A stretch of 64,000 bases of DNA, taken from Syncephalis fuscata. Its lineage: Eukaryota; Zoopagomycota; Zoopagomycetes; Zoopagales; Piptocephalidaceae. A program made the position numbers and the translations under genes. The first letter of the stretch is position 1, and each line of letters opens with the position of its first letter. Location: positions 124,001-188,000 of the forward strand of contig JAHLTZ010000025.1 in the NCBI GenBank assembly GCA_025786725.1. Direction: 5' to 3'. Of this stretch, positions 50,584 to 64,000 are shown in pieces. Below the pieces are notes generated by a model, which saw only the letters and a list, made by a program, of their open reading frames with translations, had not been told where the DNA came from and ran no database searches.

Positions 50584-50773
50584 AGTGTATATTGTTAGAG
50601 AGTACTGCTGTTAAAGGAATAGTGACAATAACAATAATGTTAATTAATTATTAAGTGTGGTGTTTTATTAGGGCAATAAAAAAGGCGACGTTTCTTTCTT
50701 ATTTTATTGACTACTGTTACCGTGTCATTTGCCTTGTTGTTTTCGTGTTATTAACTACAAGATCTTACACAAC
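50584..50773. promoter_or_regulatory. Divergent promoter RAM1 / RBAP48-like
   Basis: A 190-nt gap between divergent start codons. No specific factor site was identified. Confidence 0.4.
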
Positions 50774-52833
<2,060 letters not shown>

Positions 52834-53175
52834 CAGCAATATTGATATCAACATAGCTAGTAATCAATCGATTACTTATGATTATATGTTTTTTGAGCCA
52901 TATAAACAAAATACTTATTTACACACATTTATATATACTATATGTATTCATTGCTTCAATACTGTAATAATGTGACACATCTAATTAAACGAACAATAAT
53001 GTATTCTTTATGTGGAATTGCACAAATTTACGTACACACACATGTATTTACGCCCACAACAAACAGATCGACATGAAGGGAAAGGGGCATAGGTACATAC
53101 ACACGTCTACATGTGTACACAAACACACGATGGCAATGAAGTGATGAAAGAGGAGAACGAATAAAAGATGACAAG
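52834..53175. other. Intergenic, convergent
   Basis: 3' flanks of the RBAP48-like gene and GFA1, with CA-rich strings around 53030-53130. No gene. Confidence 0.45.
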
Positions 53176-55652
<2,477 letters not shown>

Positions 55653-57044
55653 ATGATAGAGTGGGGTCGAGAGAGTAAGAAGGTAAGTAGAAGATACTAC
55701 AGTAACAAAGCGCGGTCTGCAGTAATGCAAAGAATAAAGCGGGAAAGTGATGCAAAGATAGTAACAACGGAAGTAGAAGTAAAACAGTAGCGTGTGTTTT
55801 TGTAAGAGACAGTAGTAAGGTGGGCGCGAGATGAAAGACTGTAAAGTAACGAGAAGGACGAGGTGGTTTATCGAATGACCAGAGAAGAAGCAAGAGATGC
55901 GGTGTCGTTGACGAAGGACTATTTATGTCCGCCAGCCATCTTAAGCAGCTATGCGCTCTCATGGGCTTTCATTAAATTGGCCCATACACACTCAACCAGA
56001 TTGGCTTATAGTGGTGATGGTGGTGGTGGTGGTAGGCAGGTATGTATAGCGTGTGTGTGTGTGTGTGTGTGTGCGGAACGGGAAAAGGGGAGTTTGTGTG
56101 TCGCCAGTGAATGGTGAGAACACTTTAGCCATCAACCAATCAATACGGATATGGAACGGGATAAATATGGCAATGATTGGCCAGTTCCGATAAGCCTCGG
56201 CTCATTTGAAGTGCATCTACACACACTTCATGCTTGTATACCACACGAGAAGATATGTGTGTATGTGCGTGTTGGGATAGTCTTTTGTGTCATGCGGTGT
56301 AGAATAGCGAGGACGTTAATGTTATAGCCGGTTATATCCTGGCAACGCGCATTAATTACTGCGTCTAACTGGTAACGACTAGAGCGATACAAGGCAGCCG
56401 ATATACAAACCGAATATTGCAAAATTATCAACGGTATTGGCTCATCTATACACTATTCATAGATCTATGGCGTAGTAGTCGGAAGAGCTATATTTAGAGA
56501 GGCGGAATCCGTATATATTTTAGTTGAAACAAAGTGGACTAACAAATATTGTTATGCCGCATGACAGGAGTTTAAAAACACGTGGTGGTGGGATAATAAT
56601 AGAACATGCCAAGCAGCATTGTTGAACTAAAAAGATTAATAACTACAAGCATCGTTATTGCATCGTATGTGTGTTATTTCTACCAGATATCGCAGTAGGT
56701 GTGTTAGCGTGATGTATTATAATCAAAAAGAAAGGATAGTGCGATAGTAATTATATCAATTAATAAGGTATTCAGTTCATGTTAATAAAGATATGGATAC
56801 AATTTAAGAGTAAAGCTTTTATAGTTTATAATTACGTATTAAGTAGTAAAAAGAGTATTTTATTTATAGTTACGTTCTAAGTGTTGATGGAAAATAAAAC
56901 TAAAATAGAACTAGAATAGTATTGAGCTGAGCGTAGAATTTATGTTAAGTCTTTTTCAATAATAGTAACGTAACATAGCTATTTTAGTGCTCTCTTTGTT
57001 TTGAATATATTTTTATTAGTCGTTAGTTATTGGGTGTTATTATT
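55653..57044. other. Intergenic upstream of GFA1, up to the duplication border
   Basis: About 1.4 kb. It holds the GFA1 promoter and a GT microsatellite at 56051-56073. Several minus- and plus-strand frames have no similarity and biased composition. The last few tens of bases become similar to the region upstream of GAA1. Confidence 0.4.
56051..56073. repeat. GT microsatellite
   Basis: About eleven uninterrupted GT units in the GFA1 upstream region. Confidence 0.9.
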
Positions 57045-58030
57045 ATTATTATTTTAGTATAGTCATCTATATACAATATGATTACTGAAAAACTATGGAA
57101 TCGCATGCAGCGACAAGAGCGTATACTGAATAAAGCTTACGCAATACTGCCCTGGTTAAGGTAGTGTTGACTGTTGAGTGGTTCATTGAGCGTGTTGGGC
57201 TTATTCGCTCTATGGCCTATAGATATGTATCGCTTGTTGTAGGCATTGTGTGGTTTTTTGTTTTGCCGGTGCCTGAATACTCGCGAAATACATACATCTC
57301 TGAGAGTGCGCTATTGCCAGGACTGGTAAGATGACCTGAGAGTGTATGAGTACAAATACGCTACAAATACTTGCTACTGTCTATTAACTGAACTGTTATT
57401 GACAGCCATATACACGCTTCAGAAGCGAGAATGCAGATTGGGTAGTTGAATTTACAGCTGAATTGGACACATTACTGCAACAGAATAAAGGCGCTGAGTA
57501 AGTAATAGACGCGTAACAGTATTTACTACTAATATGTTAAACTATTAGTGCCATTAAGCGAGTCTACGATGAATTTAATCAATTGGGATTTACTACTGGC
57601 GAACAGCATGTGGATCCACGTTCTTCGAGTGATTATTTACACCAGCCAGCTGTCAATGTCTATGGAATTCTCGATGGACAGCGTGCTGATCATGCAGAGG
57701 CACTTGTGTTGGCAGCACCTTGGTTTTCGATTACTGGTCGATGTAAGTCGATAGATGTACAGTATGAGTAACTGATTTAGTCACTAACATACTATATAGC
57801 AAATGCCCGTGGCATTGCTATGATGCTAGCAATTGCCAAAGTATTCAAAGGTCGGTCATCATTAATGATACTGCGTTTGAATGACTAACACACATATAGA
57901 CTTGACAATGTGGGCCAAGGATGTGGTATTTGTTATACCAGCTGGAGAACAAGGCCAGATTGACTGGCTTAGTGCCTATCATAATACGACAGGTAAATCA
58001 ATTGGAATATATTGATTGTAAATAGTAAAA
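57045..58030 (+). pseudogene. Truncated inverted duplicate of GAA1 (copy 2)
   Basis: Near-identical to 14675-15660 on the opposite strand. The ATG at 57078 reads MITEKLWNRMQRQERILNKA in frame. The first intron is 57161-57222 (GTAGTG...CTATAG), rejoining as LRYVSLVVGIVWFF. Later exons reach GQIDWLSAYHNTTG. The similarity stops inside the following intron at about 58030, whose donor is GTAAAT instead of GTAAGT. Everything downstream (TM segments, C-terminus) is absent, so this is a 5' fragment of GAA1. Its coding frame is intact where copy 1 has two missing bases, which suggests copy 1's breaks are consensus errors. It could instead be a misassembled allele. Confidence 0.88.
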
Positions 58031-59955
58031 GTAACTGAAATAAGCGTGACAGCCATTGAAAGCTAACACATATGCTGCTGTTTGACATATATGGAATTGG
58101 TGCTGTAACTATATCAATTCGCAAAATGTCAGATGGTTGGGGAGTTGATTAGAGACTATTTAATTTGTAAGTAATTGTAAGCAAGGATAAATGTTAAATG
58201 TATTAACTATATGAATAGTAACTCTGTCGATGGTTACAGCTTTATAGAATTAGCACTTAAAAGATTTAATAAGAAACCAGTCGATTTAGCAGTTTTGTTT
58301 ATATTTATTAAATGTATGTTGAGTGATATCATTACACTTGCTATCCTGTCATCTCAAACGCAATCCACAGCTGATGACTCAGATGTAAGTGAATTAGTAT
58401 GTTAATTTGTTATATCTCTGTATGGGCACATTGTCCAAATAAAATATAAATATTATGATGATATGGCTGCTTGTACAATTGCATACATCGGCATGCATGT
58501 GTTTGTGTTTCTGTGTGCATGTTTAAAGTATTTTGGGCACTATAATAATTGCATCAGTATGATCATTCAAATAAAATGTTAATTAGAATGCATATTTGAT
58601 GTTTAATGTATATATCATGCATTGAATAGTGCTTTTAGCCACTAATACAATAGCTATACATAATTTATAAAGTAGATAATATAACATTAAGCAAATTAAC
58701 AAACTATTATTAATTAATGAAAATATTAGCATCTATGTATATAGGAATATTGCAGTAACGAATAAACAATGATGCACGGATATGGGCATAATAATATATT
58801 CAGATGCAGTGCCAATACTGACTAGTAAGCGTAATGGATAGCCATTGGTTATAGATACTGTTCAGTAGTTATGATGACTATTTGTAAATATATACATTGT
58901 ATTACTGAACAAATAAGTTATATTTGAATATTATCTGTTTCTGTGTTGTCTAGTAAATTGCATTTGATGTACACAATTATAACAAAATGCAGACAATAAA
59001 CGGTATTTCTAATGGATAATATTGCTAAAATAGCCACAACTTGTTTAATGCATCATTGATTTTAAATTGCAAGACATAAAAACACAGCCTGAATACATAA
59101 TGTATAACTGCAATTTCAAACCTATTATTCTATTCAGATTATTGCCATATAAATCATTTGCACAACAGGGCTCTGGCTGATTAATATGCCACGAACTGTT
59201 ACTGTGCATTCAGCTTTGAGCATATCTGACTAGAGCAGTCTGATAAACATGGTTCAACATTTTGACATATAGCTACATGCCATTTAATAGCATTGCAATG
59301 AAAACAAACGGTTTATTTCTGTAATCAGATTACAATGTCAAATTAACTGTATATGCAAACCAGTCGGTCCATTTTAGTAACTTTAAAAGTAAAAGTTTAC
59401 TACACTAGTATTACTGTTGCATTGGTGCCCCACGCCATTTTGGATGCATGAAAAGGTTGGGAATTGAGTTTGCTGGTGAAAACGACAATAAAGACACAGA
59501 ATGTGCCATCATTGTTTCTGTAGAACCGATGTATTTAGTCAGCATCACGCGGTCAAAATGCATATCAGCACTGTAAAGGTTGATAGATGTATTTATACTG
59601 TACATGTATTGAATGATTGAAATTGCTACATTATTTGCACAAATGCTGAACAGGTTGAAGTGAGGCTATGGTTACACAATACTATACCATCAATATGTTT
59701 GTATGCATATGATTCAAGCCCTCACATAAATGACCAGTTATAGTTTCATATTGCACATTAATGGTGTAGTTCATGCAGTACAACATGTTGCCATCTCGGC
59801 ATAACCATAGATTTAAATAGCCCACAAGATACACACAACCAACTAGTAGTTTATCATCACACTCTACTTTCTGCTAAATACTCACTACTACCCACTCTAT
59901 ATCGTCACACTCTATTGTTCATTTTACTTGTTTGTTCTAACAAATCAATATTATC
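58031..59955. other. Intergenic region with one unrecognised coding-like fragment
   Basis: About 1.9 kb. A stretch at about 58070-58405 has coding-like parts: MLLFDIYGIGAVTISIRKMS, then after a possible intron (donor about 58168, acceptor 58217) SVDGYSFIELALKRFNKKP. I do not recognise it, and an internal TAG breaks it. The rest (58410-59955) is AT-rich without genes. A pyrimidine-rich block at about 59860-59935 leads into the micro-exon gene. Confidence 0.35.
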
Positions 59956-61968
59956 ATGAAGCTTTCTATTGCCGTTATCTGCGCCATTATTGGCGCTTTT
60001 GTGGCTACTACAGCCATGGTAGATGCTATGCCAACCCATGTCCGTCGTGGTATGCTGAAATCACAATAACTAGCTATCCATTTAATCTACTACTGCTTAT
60101 GTCGCCAATCTAACTTTTCTAGATGGCAAGCAATTTCATATATCAATTAACTATATGCTAATAACATGCCATACACCATGTGTATCCAATGACATGTAGC
60201 AATAGAACGTGAGGAACAATATATATTAACTAGCTAAATACCAATCATATATCATCCACTGTGTGTATTCAATAAATTGCATTAATAGTTGGTAAGTGGA
60301 ACTGTATATTGACCAGCTATATATTAGTCATATGCTATCTATTGTAGATTTAATAGTTGTGTTAATAGAATGTAAGTAACATTGCATATCAATCATCATA
60401 TACGCATCATGCGTCATTCACTACGTGTATTTGATAATTCCTATTAATAGCTCGTAAGTATTATTGTATATCAATGAGCTATATACTAACCATATGTCAT
60501 AATTTTGTACTTTTGATAACTTGCACTGATAGTTGGTAAGTTCAGCTATTTATTAGCCAACTACGTATTAATGATATGCCATTAATTATGTGTATTTAAT
60601 AACTTGTATTAATAGAGGGTAAGTAGCATCACATATCAACTAGATTCTTTATTAATTGTATGGCATTCGTCGTGCGTATTTAATAAATTGCATTGATAGC
60701 TCGTAAGTAGTATTGCATTAAGCAACTATACACTAATCGTATGCTACATGCTGTGTGTATTTAACAATCTGACATTAACAGCTCGTAAGTGGTATTGTAT
60801 AGCAGTTAGTTATGAGCTAATTAAATACTGTGCGTTATGTGTGCTTGATAACTTATATTAATAGAGGGTAAGTACATTGTATATTAACCATATACTAAAA
60901 TATGTTGGACACTGTATTTAACAATTTGTATTAATAGCTAGTAAGTGGCATTGCATATTAATCAGATATATAATAACCATACATCATTTATCATGGCACT
61001 TGATAATTTATTAATAGAACGTAAGTGACATTTATACTAACTTGTATTCTGTGTATGTTTAATGACTTTTATTAATAGCTCGTAAGCGACATTATATAGT
61101 AATAATTATACATTAATTATATGACATGTAACGTGTTTCCAACAACGTTTACTGATAGTTAGTAAGTGGAGCTTTATACCAACTAGCTATGGACTAATCA
61201 TATGACATGTATTGTGTTTGCTTACTAACTTTTATTGATAGTCAGTGAGTGGCATTGTACATTAACTAGCTATATACCAATTATATACATTTACTATATG
61301 TATTTAATAACTTGCATTGATAGTTCGTAAGTGACATTATATAGTAATTGACTACATACTACTGATTATGTGCATCTACTAAATCACACTAATAGATAGT
61401 GGGTGGTATTGTATATTGACTGGCTATATACTAACCATATGCCATGTACGCTTCGTATTTGATAAATTATATTAATAGCTAGTAAGTGGTATTTTATACC
61501 ACCTAACTACATACTGAGTACATGATATACACTATTTGTACTTGATTATTATATTAATAGGACGTAAGTGGCATTGTATGCTAATCAGCTACATACTAGA
61601 CATATGCTATGTACTGTGTTTATTCAATACACGCGCTAATAGAAGGTAGGTGAAATTGTACATTAAATAGCTATGCACTAATCGTACGCCATGTATCGTA
61701 TGTGTTTAATGCCTTGTATGAATAGGAAGTAGGTGCCATTTTATATTAACCAATTGCATACTAATCCTATATCATCTATCATTACACTTACTAACTTGCA
61801 TTAATAGAAGGTACATTGCATCCATATTAATCAATTACATACTAAGCATATAATATACATTGTGCGCGTTTAATAACCTGTATTAATAGATGGTTAGTTA
61901 TATTACATATTCCTGCATTATGTGCCAACTATACGACATGTGGTATATCATTTATAACTATAGAATAA
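59956..61968 (+). CDS. Secreted peptide gene built of 23 three-nucleotide micro-exons
   Basis: Unrecognised gene. Exon 1 (59956-60049) encodes MKLSIAVICAIIGAFVATTA then MVDAMPTHVRR, a signal peptide followed by a dibasic RR, and ends in phase 1. Then come 3-nt exons starting at 60123, 60206, 60289, 60369, 60451, 60533, 60616, 60700, 60782, 60865, 60938, 61018, 61079, 61159, 61242, 61324, 61396, 61479, 61561, 61643, 61726, 61808 and 61890. The last exon (61964-61968) supplies AA and then TAA. Each exon is bounded by AG and by GT, except one GC donor (GCAAGC) after the first. Joined in phase 1 they give a stop-free tail of 24 residues beginning DELESLEAPQ and ending HTRQGKDE; total 55 residues. 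Twenty-four introns of 58-81 nt make up 1845 of 2013 nt. A small secreted, possibly Kex2-processed peptide is inferred; function unknown. Confidence 0.8.
60126..61889 (+). repeat. Tandem array of related introns, unit about 82 nt
   Basis: Twenty-two consecutive introns between micro-exons share a common layout: GTAAGTGGCATTGTATAT at the start, a middle like AGCTATATACTAACCATATG, and an end like TTTAATAACTTGTATTAATAG shifted by single bases. Most are 77-81 nt; exceptions are 70 (60868-60937), 58 (61021-61078) and 69 (61327-61395). The interiors have diverged, but every end keeps AG and GT/GC. This indicates expansion by tandem duplication of an intron-plus-codon unit, or serial insertion of a related element, followed by selection on splice sites. 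Confidence 0.85.
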
Positions 61969-62957
61969 TTACTAGTTTCAAGGAGCTGGTATTGGGTGTG
62001 CAATTGGCTGTTAGCTCAATATGATTTAAATATATATTCAGCAAAAAGCAAGACAGCTCGACAATTATGCCGTTTAGTTCATTCAAGTTTCAAGTTATAA
62101 CCAGCAATCCGGTTTATTTTCTCTTTAATTAATAATACCATCATATTATTACCTTCTATGATTGGTTATTTCTATCCAACTATACAGACATGTAGTAATG
62201 AAATATGATTCTATTTAATTATGTACAATCAAACTATTATGAGCATGTTCATATTCTACCTGCATTTGAAATCAGCAAATAGCAATCAAGTAAACACGCT
62301 AACAGTGTATTTATACAAATATGCTGTATTAGTGTCCAAAGTAGATTGATATTGCTTATAATATTATTAACCATGTTTATTACAATATAATAGTTTTATT
62401 AAAAATCAATGAATGCATTAATTGTCTCTATCTAATATTACTTCTACATAGTGTTATATAATTTATTTAGTTTAGTATAGCTGAATTGTAGTAATTAACG
62501 AACAATAAAAAATCTATTTTTTATTAAAACTACACTATTCAGTCAACACATTGTACTCTAAACGTTAGTTAAGTGGCGATAAGCAGCATAAATTAACATT
62601 ATAAAGTAATGTAAAGACAACGTGGTGCTTGTTCATCCAAGCTGTAATCTCGAAAACCAGAATAGTGGCAGCATAATGCTAATACACACGTATTATCACA
62701 AAAATAAAAGGTTTTTGTAATAATGTTTATGAATTAATAATAAACTCGCAAATCACATTACGTTGTACGGAATAATTAAATCATTAATGGTTTTGATAAA
62801 ATAGCAATACATTTGTAAACAGACTAATAAACTATTATACAATTGGTGTTAATAATGGAACATGACATTGTTATTGGTATGTTTAACACTACTTTATAAT
62901 ATTTGGATATAAAGATCACATAAAAATACGCATGTTTGTAGACATACTAGTTTACTA
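61969..62957. other. Intergenic, convergent micro-exon gene / MED21
   Basis: About 1 kb, AT-rich. It contains the 3' flank of the micro-exon gene; the repeat pattern stops at about 61963. No further AG-N3-GT units and no gene were seen. Confidence 0.45.
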
Positions 62958-63848
62958 TTAATCATATCGACTATCGGCGACTGATCGTAGTGCATTTTTA
63001 AGTTGCTGTAACAGCGTTTCTATCCAACCAATAAATTATTATTATTTACAAAAAACTAGTATACTTACTTGCATGTTCTACCGCAGCTTTATAGGCTTCA
63101 TCTGCCTGTTGATTATCTCGTTCAAGTTGCTGAAATACTGCTGCCTAGATCAATACAGCCAATTAACATTATAGTAAGCTTATTCAAAACATTTATTGAT
63201 ATTTACTTCTTCTTTTTCTGATAGCTCATGAGTTGGTAATGCATCAATAAGCGTGTCTACCTGTTGGCATCGTTTCGCAATGTCTGACGCCAATTCTCGG
63301 CTTTCCTCTGTGTATTGCTATAATAAATGGCATTTATAATACAGATCTGCTACTTACGTTCAAGTTTATCCAAAGAAAGTGCTCTTTCTAATTAAATAGT
63401 AATTAGTTTGCCCATATATCCAATTCCTTACTCACCATGCGAGCGCGCCGCAGCCACTGTGTCGTCGTGAGCTACCATAGGAGCCCGCGTGCTAAGATAA
63501 TCCAAGCTACTGACGAATTGAACAGTCAACTAAACGAGTATTAAACGTTGGGCCAACAATAAAACCTTAACTTACCTGGTCGACGGCATCCTGCAGTTGG
63601 CTCACGCGATCCATGGAGCCCTGCTCCGTCTCCAGACCTTGCAGGTCGGTGGCAATTGCGGCACTGTGCGGCGCCTCACTAGCGCCAATATTACGAGACC
63701 CCGAAGACACGACCACCGAAGCCTGACTTTGCGGTGACGTGACAGCAATGATAGAGGTAGAAGCAGCGCCTACTGTTGCTGAAGCAAAAGGTGCTGATGA
63801 AGAGCTGGTCGACAAGCGCGTAGGATCAAGGCTAACCGGCGGCTGCAT
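62958..63848 (-). CDS. MED21: Mediator subunit Med21 (Srb7)
   Basis: Small coiled-coil subunit of the Mediator middle module, pairing with Med7. MDRVSQLQDAVDQ (Met at 63612-63614) then LTVQFVSSLDYLSTRAPMV matches the usual N-terminus. ESRELASDIAKRCQQVDTLI then DALPTHELSEKEEV is the family core. AAVFQQLERDNQQADEAYKA and a final ETLLQQLKNALRSVADSRYD form the coiled coil. The frame is open upstream to an ATG at 63848, adding about 78 Ser/Ala/Val-rich residues (MQPPVSLDPTRLSTSSSS...). This extension is GC-richer than intergenic DNA and may be real, though the family normally starts at the inner Met. Four short introns. Confidence 0.85.
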
Positions 63849-64000
63849 TCACAATACAGGCCAGAGAAGAGAAGCCAAAGGGTGATGATTTTTTGTAAGT
63901 GATCAATATTGAAACAAGTAGCTTTTTTAAAATAAAACACACACACACACATTACAATCGATCGTTTCCAGTAGAATTACCACTTTTGACTTCTCTTCTA

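Noticed and set aside
59411..59605. 64-codon minus-strand frame upstream of the micro-exon gene
   Set aside because: No similarity, no signal peptide, no supporting splice pattern; consistent with chance in AT-rich DNA.
60126..61963. The 82-nt periodic array could be a CRISPR array or plain minisatellite
   Set aside because: Repeats are diverged and not separated by uniform spacers, so it is not CRISPR. A neutral minisatellite would not preserve AG-N3-GT/GC at all 23 junctions while its interior drifts.

Overview
The window is nuclear DNA from a fungus. It carries fungal markers (the alpha-aminoadipate lysine enzyme LYS1, histidinol phosphatase HIS2, a secreted GH18 chitinase, GFA1 for chitin precursors), AT-rich intergenic DNA, and dense short introns (mostly 50-80 nt, GTAAGT...TAG). 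TAA, TAG and TGA are all used as stops. Gene content and intron density suggest an early-diverging lineage, possibly Zoopagomycota-like, but that placement is an inference.

Layout. 0-8.7 kb: LYS1 3' end, RAD1 (-), ERV41/ERGIC2 (+), NAA25/MDM20 (-), chitinase (+). 9-20 kb: TXNL1-like thioredoxin (-), secreted kinase-like gene A (+), GAA1 (-), TIM22 (+), secreted kinase-like gene B (-). A and B form an inverted pair around GAA1-TIM22. 20-36 kb: RAD16 (+), an ABCC transporter (+), SmG (-), a UBE2G1-type E2 (-), HIS2 (-), RMD1/DUF155 (+). 36-56 kb: DOP1 (+), proteasome beta5 (-) and beta6 (+) on a shared promoter, RPS2/uS5 (-), farnesyltransferase beta (-), RBAP48-like WD40 protein (+), GFA1 (-). 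57-58 kb: an inverted, truncated, near-identical copy of the 5' half of GAA1. 60-62 kb: a secreted-peptide gene made of single-codon exons. 63-63.9 kb: MED21 (-).

The outstanding feature is at 59,956-61,968. A signal-peptide exon is followed by 23 consecutive exons of exactly 3 nt, separated by 24 related introns of 58-81 nt. All exons lie in phase 1-1, and the terminal exon gives one residue and a stop at once. Joined, they encode a 55-residue secreted peptide, with introns making up about 92% of the gene. Because each exon is 3 nt and symmetric, skipping almost any subset keeps the frame. The locus could therefore produce combinatorial peptide variants, in the manner of the micro-exon genes of schistosomes but at the minimal exon size of one codon.

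Two other points matter. The kinase-like pair has a signal peptide and a recognisable kinase C-lobe but lacks the canonical HRD/DFG motifs, and it shares a roughly 134-nt near-identical tract that suggests gene conversion. Many genes show single-base frame breaks, nearly all missing bases and often one A lost from an A-run, so these breaks are more likely consensus errors than pseudogenes. The duplicated GAA1 segment acts as an internal control for this.
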